53,312 bases of DNA from JADKIH01 sp043747595 (GTDB lineage Bacteria; Bacteroidota; Bacteroidia; AKYH767-A; 2013-40CM-41-45): assembly GCA_043747595.1 (NCBI GenBank), contig JAYTOX010000070.1, forward strand, positions 1 through 53,312, written 5' to 3'. The notes beneath the pieces were generated by a model. It was not told where the DNA came from, did no database searches, and was given only the letters and a program-made list of their open reading frames with translations. Shown here piece by piece: positions 6,815 to 15,449 of the stretch. Numbering within the stretch: the first letter of the stretch is position 1; every line of letters begins with the position of its first letter. The position numbers and the translations under genes were made by a program.

Positions 6815-7893
6815 TGATCAGCTTCGAAAAAATAGCCGCATCTATTCATCACTTGTTGAGTATTCATTTCTCAACGACGGTGACAACAATTGTGGAGTTA
6901 GTGGTCATAGGAATATTCGTACTTACTTTGTTTGCATTGCTTGGTTTAATATTGGTTTTTATGGAGCGAAAAGTTTCTGCTTACATGCAAATTCGTGTTG
7001 GACCAAATAGAGTGGGTTACAAGGGGACAGCACAAACATTAGCCGACACCATCAAGCTATTAGTGAAAGAAGGATTAGTTCCTGATGGTGCAGATAAATT
7101 TTTATTCAACTTGGCGCCCTTTATTGTTATGATTGGTGCAATGTTATTAATGGCGCCTATTCCGTTTGCAAGAAATATGCAGATCTGGGATTTAAACATT
7201 GGCGTTCTCTACATCACAGCTATTTCATCTATTTCTGTAATCGGAATTTTAGTTGCAGGATGGTCGAGTAATAATAAATATTCGCTTTTAGGAGCGATGA
7301 GAAGTGGAGCACAGATTGTGAGTTATGAATTATCGGCCGGCCTTGCAATTTTAAGTATAGTAATATTGACAGGAAGTTTAAAAATTTCTGATATCATAGC
7401 CAGTCAACAAAATGGTTGGTGGTTATTCAAGGGGCATATACCGGCATTAATTTCATTTGTTATATTTATTATTGCTGTTACAGCAGAGACCAATCGTGCG
7501 CCCTTCGATATGGCAGAAGCAGAATCAGAATTGACGGCAGGGTTTCATACTGAATATTCGGGGATGAGATTTGCACTTTTCTTTCTTGCGGAATATGTAA
7601 ACATATTTATTGTTTGTGCTATTGGCGCTACACTCTTTCTAGGAGGCTGGATGTCTTTTCATATTGGAAGTTGGTCGGGATTTAATCATATAATGGATTT
7701 TATTCCTTCTTCTCTATGGTTTATGGGTAAAACATTCAGCTTGATATTTCTTATTATGTGGTTTCGTTGGACGTTCCCACGATTAAGGATTGATCAGTTG
7801 CTAGATTTAGAATGGAAATATTTATTGCCGATTGGAATGTTCAATTTATTGTTGATGACGATTGTAGCAATTATGGGCTGGTATATAAAATAA
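6814..7893 (+). CDS. nuoH: NADH-quinone oxidoreductase subunit NuoH
   Basis: Membrane subunit carrying the link between the quinone cavity and the proton-pumping arm. About eight membrane helices are evident. Family motifs include MERKVSAYMQIRVGPNRVG (first cytoplasmic loop), the charged loop ETNRAPFDMAEAESELTAGF with its acidic residues, and FRWTFPRLRIDQL before the last helices. At 359 residues the length is normal. Translation is probably coupled to nuoD through the overlapping TAATG. Loss of the EFG module does not affect the residues recognisable here, so the quinone end should be functional. Confidence 0.97.
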   Translation: MISFEKIAASIHHLLSIHFSTTVTTIVELVVIGIFVLTLFALLGLILVFMERKVSAYMQIRVGPNRVGYKGTAQTLADTIKLLVKEGLVPDGADKFLFNLAPFIVMIGAMLLMAPIPFARNMQIWDLNIGVLYITAISSISVIGILVAGWSSNNKYSLLGAMRSGAQIVSYELSAGLAILSIVILTGSLKISDIIASQQNGWWLFKGHIPALISFVIFIIAVTAETNRAPFDMAEAESELTAGFHTEYSGMRFALFFLAEYVNIFIVCAIGATLFLGGWMSFHIGSWSGFNHIMDFIPSSLWFMGKTFSLIFLIMWFRWTFPRLRIDQLLDLEWKYLLPIGMFNLLLMTIVAIMGWYIK

Positions 7894-7898
7894 ATGTA

Positions 7899-8378
7899 AT
7901 GGGATTTCTTAAAAATTATATCACTACTGTTTATCGTTCTGTCAAATCACTTTTGATTGGGATGAGACGAACAGGATATTATTTTACTCATCCGGAAGAA
8001 ATTATTACTCAGAATTATCCGGAGAATAGAAACGAGTTGAATTTACCGGAGCGATTCAGAGGAGAAGTGGTGATGCCACATAATGAATCTAACGAACACC
8101 GTTGCACAGGTTGTACAGCGTGTGAGCTAGCGTGCCCAAATGGAACCATTAAAATCATTACTAAGTTTGAAGTTAATGCAGAAGGCAAAAAGAAAAAAGC
8201 AATCGATACTTTTATTTACCATCTTGAACTTTGTACAATGTGTAATTTGTGTATAGAAGCTTGTCCGACCGACGCAATTAAAATGGCGCAGTCGTTTGAA
8301 CACAGTGTGTACGATCGATCTCTTCTCACAAAAACACTCAACAAACCTGATTCAAAAATTATGGAGGGAGTCGAATGA
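7899..8378 (+). CDS. nuoI: NADH-quinone oxidoreductase subunit NuoI
   Basis: Ferredoxin-like subunit with two [4Fe-4S] clusters (N6a and N6b) passing electrons to NuoB. Both complete Cys sets are present: CTGCTACELACP (Cys69/72/75/79) and CTMCNLCIEACP (Cys112/115/118/122). The open frame extends upstream into nuoH, but the ATG at 7899, 5 bases after the nuoH stop, begins the conserved N-terminus (MGFLKNYITT), so I use it; length 159. In an operon without NuoEFG this is the most exposed iron-sulfur subunit and the likely entry point for electrons from an alternative donor (inference). The last 4 bases overlap nuoJ (ATGA). Confidence 0.96.
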   Translation: MGFLKNYITTVYRSVKSLLIGMRRTGYYFTHPEEIITQNYPENRNELNLPERFRGEVVMPHNESNEHRCTGCTACELACPNGTIKIITKFEVNAEGKKKKAIDTFIYHLELCTMCNLCIEACPTDAIKMAQSFEHSVYDRSLLTKTLNKPDSKIMEGVE

Positions 8379-8893
8379 TAGACAGCTCGAATATTTCATT
8401 TTATTTAATGTCGACATTTTTGTTGACGTTTGGAATAATGGCAGTTACGACTCGAAAAATATTTCGTTCAGCGATTTGGTTATTGTTCTCGTTGATTGGT
8501 GTTGCCGGTTTGTATTTTTTGATGGATCTGCAGTTTCTGGCGGCTGTACAGATTATAGTTTACATAGGAGGAATTGTGGTGTTAATTATATTTTCAATTT
8601 TTCTAACACAGCATAGTGGCGACAATCTTCCAAAAGCGTTAACAATTAGAAAAGTAATTTCGGCAGCCATGTGTATTTTTGGATTTGGAAGTATTGCAGC
8701 ATTATTGTGGCAAAATAAGTTTGTGAAAAGTGGATTAGCCTTCGATTCTGAATTAAAAACAATTGGCAACAAAATGCTTTCTACAACAACTGGTGGATTT
8801 TCACTACCGTTTGAAGTAGTCAGTATGTTATTATTAGCAGCAATGGTTGGATGTATTGCAATAGCAATGAAAAAAGAAACGGAGAAATCATGA
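8375..8893 (+). CDS. nuoJ: NADH-quinone oxidoreductase subunit NuoJ
   Basis: Membrane subunit of the complex I arm with five predicted helices in 172 residues. The third helix carries the conserved segment LQFLAAVQIIVYIGGIVVLIIF, whose glycines and tyrosine mark the distorted helix important in coupling. The loop before the last helix is family-typical (PFEVVSMLLLAAMVGCIAIA). The ATG overlaps the nuoI stop by 4 bases and the TGA overlaps the nuoK ATG in the same way, so the genes are translationally coupled. Confidence 0.95.
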   Translation: MIDSSNISFYLMSTFLLTFGIMAVTTRKIFRSAIWLLFSLIGVAGLYFLMDLQFLAAVQIIVYIGGIVVLIIFSIFLTQHSGDNLPKALTIRKVISAAMCIFGFGSIAALLWQNKFVKSGLAFDSELKTIGNKMLSTTTGGFSLPFEVVSMLLLAAMVGCIAIAMKKETEKS

Positions 8894-9204
8894 GCCACGT
8901 TCCATTAGTACATATACTTATTGTGAGTATAGCGCTGTTTTTTATTGGCGTCTATGGATTCTTTACAAGAAGGAATCTGATCACCATGTTGATGTCGATC
9001 GAATTAATTTTGAATAGTGTCAATATTAATTTTGTTGCATTCAATAAATACCTCCATCCGGAAAATCACGATGGGTTATTTTTTAGCTTGTTCATTATTG
9101 CGATTGCTGCTGCTGAAGCAGCCGTAGCAATTGCTATCATAATTAATCTGTATCGCAGCCATCGCTCAATTGATGTTGAAGATGCAGATGAATTAAAACT
9201 ATAA
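8890..9204 (+). CDS. nuoK: NADH-quinone oxidoreductase subunit NuoK
   Basis: Small three-helix membrane subunit homologous to MrpC of cation antiporters. The open frame extends back into nuoJ, but the ATG at 8890, overlapping the nuoJ stop as ATGA, begins the conserved N-terminus (MSHVPLVHIL) and gives the normal size of 104 residues. Conserved elements are the membrane Glu in MLMSIELILNSVNINF and the second Glu in AAAEAAVAIAI; these two buried glutamates are part of the proton path. nuoL follows 8 bases later. Confidence 0.96.
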   Translation: MSHVPLVHILIVSIALFFIGVYGFFTRRNLITMLMSIELILNSVNINFVAFNKYLHPENHDGLFFSLFIIAIAAAEAAVAIAIIINLYRSHRSIDVEDADELKL

Positions 9205-9212
9205 TTGCCGAT

Positions 9213-11144
9213 ATGTCGATATTGCTACTTATTCTTTTACTTCCATTTTTGTCATTTGTCGTTTCCGGCATTTGGGGACAGAAGTATTTAAAAAATATTT
9301 CTGGTGTACTGGGAACGACCGCTGTATTTGCATCGTTCATTATTTCATGCTTAACTGCCTACCAGTATTTTTTTATTGATGGGTTGGTCAATGGACAGTT
9401 TATTGCGCAATACCCTGTCAATATTCACTGGCTTCAGTTCACGTCTGAGTTAAGTATTAATTTAGGAATTATGATCGATCCAATTTCGGTGATGATGTTA
9501 CTCGTAGTTACATTCATTTCGTTAATGGTTCATATTTATTCGTTGGGTTATATGAAAGGAGAAGAAAGATATGCTACATACTATTCTTTCTTGTCGCTGT
9601 TTACATTTTCTATGCTAGGGTTAGTGGTAGCCTCTAATATTTTTCAAACATATATTTTTTGGGAGCTGGTCGGCGTCAGCAGCTTTCTGCTCATTGGATT
9701 TTACTATAACAAACCATCGGCAGTTGCCGCATCTAAAAAAGCATTTATTGTAACACGTTTTGCCGACTTAGGGTTTTTGGCTGGGATACTTACGTTATCC
9801 TATTACTCCGGGAGTTTAGATTTCAAAGACATATTAATTCGATTCACCGATAGTTCTTCGCCGCAATTGCATGCAGTTATCAGCGCATCGTTTATGGGTG
9901 CTTCTGCACTAAGCTGGGGATTGATTTTAATATTCATAGGAGGGGCAGGTAAATCGGCAATGTTTCCATTACATATTTGGTTGCCCGATGCAATGGAAGG
10001 ACCAACACCCGTATCTGCGTTGATTCATGCAGCTACCATGGTAGTAGCGGGAGTGTTTTTAGTCGCTCGATTGTTTCCGATATTTTCAATAAGTTGTCCG
10101 GCTGCGCTTCATGTGGTAGCTGTTGTCGGCATTTTTTCTTCAGCTTTCGCAGCATTAATAGCATGTACGCAAACCGATATTAAACGTGTATTGGCTTTCT
10201 CAACAATGTCGCAGATCGGATTCATGATGTTTTCGTTAGGAGTTTCGCATTATGGTTCTGAAGGAGGTTTAGGTTATATGGCTTCCATGTTCCATTTATT
10301 TACGCATGCTATTTTCAAAGCGTTGCTCTTTCTTTGTGCCGGAACTATTATTCATTTTGTTCACAGTAATGAGATGAAAGATATGGGAGGACTCAGAAAA
10401 TATTTACCTGTAACGCACTTTGCATTTCTCATAGGTTGTTTGGCAATAGCAGGAATTCCACCCTTTGCCGGATTTTTTAGCAAAGAAGAAATTCTTTCAG
10501 CAGCATTTCAAAGTGACAAGTTGATTTATTATACTGCGTTGGTAACAGCAGGACTGACATCTTTTTATATGTTCAGATTGTTCTTTTCAATTTTTTATAA
10601 CAGTAAAAAAGTAAGAGGCAATTCTCATCACTCAGAAGGAAGCATTACGATGTTGCTTCCGCAGATAATTTTGGCGGTCGGTGCAATATCTACCGGGTTT
10701 ATTTCATTTGGTAAATTTGTGACGAGCGATGGTTTACCTTTAGACACACACATCGATCCTTCATTTTCTGTTTTACCAATTGCTCTTTCACTTATAGGAA
10801 TTGTAGTTGCGACGATATTCTTTTTCAAGAACAGTGAAAAGGCAGTAGTGGTGTCTGAAAAATTAGGATTGGTATATAACGTTTTAAAAAGAAAACTTTA
10901 TATCGATGAAATTTATTTATTCATTACGAAAAAAATAGTGTTCAAGTTAATAGGTTCTCCTGCTGCGTGGATAGACAAGAATATTGTAGATGGCGGAGTG
11001 AATACAATTGCAAAAGCAACACAAGTTTTATCATTGACGACATCAGTTTGGCAGTCGGGTAAAATTCAAGCATATTCAATTTGGTTTTTAGTAGGTGCAT
11101 TGGGTTTGTTAATATGGAGTCTTCATTTTACACAACTAATTTAA
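9213..11144 (+). CDS. nuoL: NADH-quinone oxidoreductase subunit NuoL
   Basis: Distal antiporter-like proton pump of complex I, related to MrpA, with about 16 membrane helices over 643 residues. Typical motifs: FWELVGVSSFLLIGFYY (membrane Glu), GGAGKSAMFPLHIWLPDAMEGPTPVSALIHAATMV split over helices 7-8 (key Lys and the discontinuous helix), and FLCAGTIIHFVHSNEMKDMGGL. The C-terminal lateral helix region is present (residues about 520-640). One base separates its stop from the nuoM ATG. Nothing appears truncated. Confidence 0.97.
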   Translation: MSILLLILLLPFLSFVVSGIWGQKYLKNISGVLGTTAVFASFIISCLTAYQYFFIDGLVNGQFIAQYPVNIHWLQFTSELSINLGIMIDPISVMMLLVVTFISLMVHIYSLGYMKGEERYATYYSFLSLFTFSMLGLVVASNIFQTYIFWELVGVSSFLLIGFYYNKPSAVAASKKAFIVTRFADLGFLAGILTLSYYSGSLDFKDILIRFTDSSSPQLHAVISASFMGASALSWGLILIFIGGAGKSAMFPLHIWLPDAMEGPTPVSALIHAATMVVAGVFLVARLFPIFSISCPAALHVVAVVGIFSSAFAALIACTQTDIKRVLAFSTMSQIGFMMFSLGVSHYGSEGGLGYMASMFHLFTHAIFKALLFLCAGTIIHFVHSNEMKDMGGLRKYLPVTHFAFLIGCLAIAGIPPFAGFFSKEEILSAAFQSDKLIYYTALVTAGLTSFYMFRLFFSIFYNSKKVRGNSHHSEGSITMLLPQIILAVGAISTGFISFGKFVTSDGLPLDTHIDPSFSVLPIALSLIGIVVATIFFFKNSEKAVVVSEKLGLVYNVLKRKLYIDEIYLFITKKIVFKLIGSPAAWIDKNIVDGGVNTIAKATQVLSLTTSVWQSGKIQAYSIWFLVGALGLLIWSLHFTQLI

Positions 11145-11145
11145 C

Positions 11146-12642
11146 ATGAATTTAAATATACTTGTAATTCTTCCTCTCGTATTTGCTTTGTCGTTGCTAT
11201 TTGCAAAAACAAAAGAACAAGTAAGAATGATTGCTTTGGTTGGTGCAGGAGTGCAACTTATTCTTGCGTTTTATCTTTATTACTGCTATCGGAATGTTTC
11301 TAGGCTTCCTGCCAATGGGATGTATTTTGAATCTATCGCATCGTGGTTCCCGTCTTTAAATATTAATTACCACATTGGAGTTGATGGAATTTCGATTGCC
11401 ATGATTTTGTTAACTGCATTCGTTGTCTTAGCAGGAGTTCTTGTAAGTTGGAATATAAATAAATCGACGAAAGAGTTCTTTTTTCTAATCACTTTACTCA
11501 GTTCCGGTGCTTACGGATTTTTTATATCGCTCGATTTATTTTGTATGTTCTTTTTTTTAGAAGTCGCTGTCATTCCCAAATATTTATTGATTGGAATATG
11601 GGGGAGTGGGAAGAAAGAATATAGTGCAAACAAACTTGCTCTAATGTTGATGGGAGGATCGGCGCTAGTTTTAGTAGGAATTTTAGGGTTGTATTATTAT
11701 TCTGCCGGGCCTATTGGCGGGTTCAATTTAATGGCGCTCTCAACGCAATATATTCCGCTCAACAAGCAATTAATTTATTTTCCATTTCTATTTGTCGGGT
11801 TTGGAATATTTACTGCTATTTTCCCTTTTCATACATGGGTTCCAGATGGACATTCGTCGGCACCAACTGCAGCTTCTATGTTTTTAGCCGGCGTATCAAT
11901 GAAACTCGGTGGATATGGATGTTTGCGTGTTGCAGCATTTTTACTTCCTGAGGCGGCGCATTTTTATTCGCCATACATTATTGTTTTGTCAACGATTGCT
12001 ATCTTATATGGAGCCTTTGCAACGATGATGCAAAAAGATTTAAAATATATGAATGCGTATTCAAGTATTAGTCATTGTGGATTTGTATTGTTGGGAATTG
12101 GAATGTTGACACCAACAGCAATCAACGGTGCTGTTCTGCAAATGATTTCGCACGGATTAATGACTGCACTTTTCTTTGCTGCTATCGGCATGATTTACGA
12201 GCGAGCTCATACGAGAATTATCAGTGAGTTAGGTGGTCTGTTAAAAGTAATGCCTTTCATAGGTACGATTTTTATATTAGCCGGTCTTTGTTCGCTAGGA
12301 CTTCCGGGGTTAAGTGGCTTCGTTGCTGAAATGACAGTGTTCATAGGGTCTTGGGCGCGTCCGGAAAAAATGTATCGGCTAGCTACTATTTTATCTACGA
12401 TGTCGATTGTAGTAACAGCCGTTTATATATTACGTGCTTCCGGAACAGTGTTGATGGGAGAGATTAAAAATAATTCATTCAAGGATCTCACAGATGCACA
12501 TTGGTATGAAAAAACAGCAGGAGTACTTCTTCTTGCAGGCATTTTACTTATTGGTCTTTCGCCATTTGTCGTAAATGAATTGATTGCACCCGGAGCGGAA
12601 CACATTATGATTAATCTACATCGAATAACTGCCGGATTATGA
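11146..12642 (+). CDS. nuoM: NADH-quinone oxidoreductase subunit NuoM
   Basis: Middle antiporter-like pump subunit, about 14 membrane helices in 498 residues. Recognised by YHIGVDGISIAMILLTAF, the membrane Glu in CMFFFLEVAVIPKYLLIG, the FPFHTWVPDGHSSAPTAASM segment (discontinuous helix), and FAAIGMIYERAHTRIISELGGL. The start lies 1 base after the nuoL stop, and the last 4 bases overlap nuoN. Length and motif order match the family, with no sign of decay. Confidence 0.97.
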   Translation: MNLNILVILPLVFALSLLFAKTKEQVRMIALVGAGVQLILAFYLYYCYRNVSRLPANGMYFESIASWFPSLNINYHIGVDGISIAMILLTAFVVLAGVLVSWNINKSTKEFFFLITLLSSGAYGFFISLDLFCMFFFLEVAVIPKYLLIGIWGSGKKEYSANKLALMLMGGSALVLVGILGLYYYSAGPIGGFNLMALSTQYIPLNKQLIYFPFLFVGFGIFTAIFPFHTWVPDGHSSAPTAASMFLAGVSMKLGGYGCLRVAAFLLPEAAHFYSPYIIVLSTIAILYGAFATMMQKDLKYMNAYSSISHCGFVLLGIGMLTPTAINGAVLQMISHGLMTALFFAAIGMIYERAHTRIISELGGLLKVMPFIGTIFILAGLCSLGLPGLSGFVAEMTVFIGSWARPEKMYRLATILSTMSIVVTAVYILRASGTVLMGEIKNNSFKDLTDAHWYEKTAGVLLLAGILLIGLSPFVVNELIAPGAEHIMINLHRITAGL

Positions 12643-14057
12643 AAGAAGCAATAAATATTTTTTTATTAATGAGAAGCGAAATAATGATCGTACTTACGAT
12701 TGTTATACTGTTAATAATGAAAGTGGCAGATAATGGGAAAAGTGGTAATTTCTGGATAGGAGCAATCAATGCATTTTTATTGGTCAATTGTCTAGTAGGG
12801 TGGTTGCCAATTAGTGAAGGCATCGTTTTTGGAGGAATGTTTAAGAGTTTTGCATTAGCGTCATTTGGAAAAAATATTTTGAGTACCGGTGTTTTATTGA
12901 TTTCTCTTACATCAACAGAATGGTTACGTAAATGCCGTCATCTTATTGAATTTTATTTGTTGCTGCTTTCATCGTTATTAGGAATGTTTTTCTTGTTGTC
13001 TTCGGGAAATTTATTGATGTTTTATCTTTCGTTGGAACTTGCAAGTATACCCTTAGCGGCATTGTGTAATTTCAATTTTGAAGAGCGCCGGAGTAGTGAG
13101 GCTGCCATGAAAATGATTTTGTCGTCGGCATTTGCAAGTTCAATTATGTTGATGGGGATTTCTTTTATTTATGGAGAAGGAGGGACGCTCGATTTCGAGG
13201 CGCTCACGTTAATTATGCATGAAAGTGTACTCTTTGTTATAGGTTTTGTTTTTTTATTCGTCGGGGTTATTTTCAAATTGTCGGTTGTCCCATTTCATCT
13301 ATGGACTGCCGATGTTTATGAAGGTTCGCCCGTTCCTGTCACTGCTTTCTTGTCAGTAATTTCCAAAGGTGCAATGGTAATTGTTTTTTCGTCATTGCTC
13401 TACCATGTCTTTGGAGCTTTACATACTACATGGTACGGCTTACTTTACATGTTGAGTATTCTTACAATATTAACAGGAAATATTTTTGCTATCCGACAAA
13501 ATAATTTGAAGCGACTTTTGGCCTTTTCATCAATCACTCAGATGGGATATATTCTCATAGGAATCTTAGGCAGTTCTGCAGAAGGTATCAGTGCCACAAT
13601 TTATTTTATTGTCATTTATATGTTTTCAAATATTGCAGCATTCGGTGTGATTGCAATTGTGTCAGCCAAAACAGGAAATGAACGTATTTCAAGTTTTGTT
13701 GGATTGTCTAAGTCAAATCCGTTTTTAGCATGGACAATGGCTATTGCGTTATTTTCATTGGCAGGAATTCCTCCAACAGCAGGTTTCTTCGGAAAAATAT
13801 TTTTATTGAAAGCTGGTGCAGCGAAGGCCGATTTATTTCTAATTGCATTCGCAGCTATCAACATGATAATTGCTCTGTCATATTATTTGAGAGTAGTGAG
13901 AGCAATGTTTATGGAAACGAATGCAGAGAGTTTTGAAAGTATTCGATCAGGATATTCTTATCGGATTGCTATTGTGCTTTGCCTAATTTGTATTGTAGGT
14001 TTAGGCTTCATGGGAAATTTTTACGAGTATATTTATTCATTAACAAAGTCAATTTAA
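12639..14057 (+). CDS. nuoN: NADH-quinone oxidoreductase subunit NuoN
   Basis: Third antiporter-like pump subunit, next to NuoK in the complex; about 14 helices in 472 residues. Family motifs are MFYLSLELASIPLAAL (membrane Glu), VPFHLWTADVYEGSPVPVTAFLSVISKGAM (with the conserved Lys), and SLAGIPPTAGFFGKIFLLKAG near the C-terminus. It closes the set of recognised complex I genes. A further small gene follows 23 bases later on the same strand. Confidence 0.97.
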   Translation: MKEAINIFLLMRSEIMIVLTIVILLIMKVADNGKSGNFWIGAINAFLLVNCLVGWLPISEGIVFGGMFKSFALASFGKNILSTGVLLISLTSTEWLRKCRHLIEFYLLLLSSLLGMFFLLSSGNLLMFYLSLELASIPLAALCNFNFEERRSSEAAMKMILSSAFASSIMLMGISFIYGEGGTLDFEALTLIMHESVLFVIGFVFLFVGVIFKLSVVPFHLWTADVYEGSPVPVTAFLSVISKGAMVIVFSSLLYHVFGALHTTWYGLLYMLSILTILTGNIFAIRQNNLKRLLAFSSITQMGYILIGILGSSAEGISATIYFIVIYMFSNIAAFGVIAIVSAKTGNERISSFVGLSKSNPFLAWTMAIALFSLAGIPPTAGFFGKIFLLKAGAAKADLFLIAFAAINMIIALSYYLRVVRAMFMETNAESFESIRSGYSYRIAIVLCLICIVGLGFMGNFYEYIYSLTKSI

Positions 14058-14080
14058 ATTGGAATCTAAGTTGAATTAAT

Positions 14081-14443
14081 ATGGCAATAAACCAGAATCA
14101 TTTATTTGAAGACTTACAGGGAGTAAAATGTGCAATCGTTGAAAAGAATGCATCAAAAGAGCGAGTTGATTTTTTGCGGACATTACTGGAGCATAATGGT
14201 TTCAAAGTTGTAGTAGTTGATAGTCCTCCCCCTAAAACAGCATCGCCTGTTGAAGTCGATGCCACCGTTATAATTCAACCATCCACATTTACGGTGGGAG
14301 TAACCGACGTTCGCTTTAATTCTACGAATGCTATTTTCGGTCGACTTTTAAAAACTCCAAATGGAAACAATGTGACATTAGCATATTGGCAACAACGGGA
14401 AGAGATAGCCGATAATTCTAAGCCTTATTTTGAAAAAAAATAA
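14081..14443 (+). CDS. Small protein of unknown function trailing the nuo operon
   Basis: I do not recognise a family. The 120 residues are soluble-looking, with no signal peptide or membrane helix. The pattern suggests an alpha/beta fold: helix (FEDLQGVKCAIVEKNA), helix (RVDFLRTLLEHNG), strand (FKVVVV), a Pro-rich turn (SPPPKTASP), strands (ATVIIQPSTFTVGVTDVRFN) and a final basic segment. Codon use resembles the nuo genes. It starts 23 bases after nuoN with no promoter or terminator between, and hairpins follow it, so it is probably the last gene of the nuo transcript. An assembly or regulatory role is possible but is only guilt by association. Confidence 0.7.
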   Translation: MAINQNHLFEDLQGVKCAIVEKNASKERVDFLRTLLEHNGFKVVVVDSPPPKTASPVEVDATVIIQPSTFTVGVTDVRFNSTNAIFGRLLKTPNGNNVTLAYWQQREEIADNSKPYFEKK

Positions 14444-14666
14444 TTTTAATATGTACCTGTAATTTTTGAATATTCTGCCTATCAATACTTTTATTCTAGC
14501 TATAGCGATACACAGAAGAATGATCAATCGAAAATGCTGTTGCATAACATTCATCCGAGTAAATATTTGATTAACTATACCACAGTGTTTACTCTGTAAA
14601 TAATGAATTGTATTTTTTGGATTTAAAATGAGTGCTGCACATACTTAAAAAGGTGTGAAAAAAATA

Positions 14667-14706
14667 AAGTTCGTGTCCTCACCAAAAAAATGAGGACACT
14701 GAACTT
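14667..14706. terminator. Long hairpin after the nuo operon
   Basis: Left arm AAGTTCGTGTCCTCA (14667-14681) pairs with TGAGGACACTGAACTT (14691-14706): 15 base pairs with a single bulged base and a 9-base A-rich loop. There is no T-run directly after it, so it may act as an RNA stabiliser or a bidirectional stop rather than a classic intrinsic terminator. Confidence 0.6.
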
Positions 14707-14717
14707 ACACACACACT

Positions 14718-14744
14718 AGTAGGCACACACATACCTACTTTTTT
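14718..14744 (+). terminator. Short hairpin with T-run
   Basis: AGTAGG (14718-14723) and CCTACT (14734-14739) form a 6-bp stem with a 10-base loop, followed directly by a run of T to 14744. This is a modest intrinsic terminator on the plus strand, probably ending the nuo transcript. Confidence 0.5.
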
Positions 14745-14931
14745 GTCCTAACATTCATAAAGTGACAAAAATTGCAAGCCCACCCTGCTTATCGCTTTAC
14801 TACTTAACTGTTAAGACAATTAATTAAACGTAAAATAAACGCTATTGTTCTGATACAAAGATAGGTCTTGGTAGTGTTTTAGTGTCATCCAAAATGTACA
14901 TTGCGTGTAGTACTAACAATGACAAGATTTA

Positions 14932-15312
14932 TCATTTAAAATTAACTTTTTGTAAAATATCGGCCAAGTGTTCATTCTCTATAAATGTTTGAAAAGCATT
15001 TTCTGTTCCAGGTACACAAAATTGATTTTTGAAATAAGCAGTTTTTTGATTAGGGCGAAGAATAATTTTACCTGATGTGTAATTCAAGATTTCTGCAAAT
15101 GTTCTAATCTCGTCTGATTGAGCAAACTTTAAATCAAGTAGTATGATATCCGGATTTAGTTGATTATAGAGTAATATAGCCTCTGAAAAATTTCCTGCGT
15201 GTGAAACCTGATCTATATAATTTGTCCTCGATAGTGCACTTCTAAGGTTAGCTGAGAACAAATTTGAATGTTCTACAATTAATACCGTAAGTCTTGTTTG
15301 ATTATCTTTCAT
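14932..15312 (-). CDS. Stand-alone receiver-like protein with degenerate active site
   Basis: A 126-residue single domain with the receiver (CheY-like) pattern: LTVLIVEHSNLF for strand 1 and DIILLDLKF with the phospho-acceptor-like Asp60. The acidic pair of strand 1 is Glu14-His15, a possible but weak substitute. The Ser/Thr after strand 4 is replaced in IILRPNQ, and the invariant Lys of strand 5 is not seen (CVPGTENAF). It may therefore be a pseudo-receiver that is phosphorylated poorly or not at all. It lies 137 bp downstream of a full NarL/LuxR regulator on the same strand, with no histidine kinase in the window. Confidence 0.65.
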   Translation of the reverse strand: MKDNQTRLTVLIVEHSNLFSANLRSALSRTNYIDQVSHAGNFSEAILLYNQLNPDIILLDLKFAQSDEIRTFAEILNYTSGKIILRPNQKTAYFKNQFCVPGTENAFQTFIENEHLADILQKVNFK

Positions 15313-15449
15313 TCTCTAGCTTTCTCTAATAGAAACGCAAAGAATACAAAAAAGATATTTTTAAGTTGAGGTTGATTGTATTGAATTGATGTCCTCTTTA
15401 AGACTACAAAAATAAATTAAGCACATTAATAAAGGAAATTCTAAAAATA

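Larger units (their letters stand above)
14444..14931. other. Intergenic region between convergent genes
   Basis: No protein-like frame is seen. It holds two hairpins (14667-14706 and 14718-14744, listed separately) amid AC-rich and AT-rich sequence (for example CACACACACTAG). The reverse-strand receiver gene ends at its right edge. The region therefore looks like a double transcription stop after the nuo operon, with the remainder uncharacterised. Confidence 0.5.

Noticed and set aside
6814..7010. A short forward frame at the nuoD-nuoH junction, considered as a remnant of nuoE/F/G
   Set aside because: It is an alternative frame of nuoD/nuoH sequence with no resemblance to NuoE, NuoF or NuoG.
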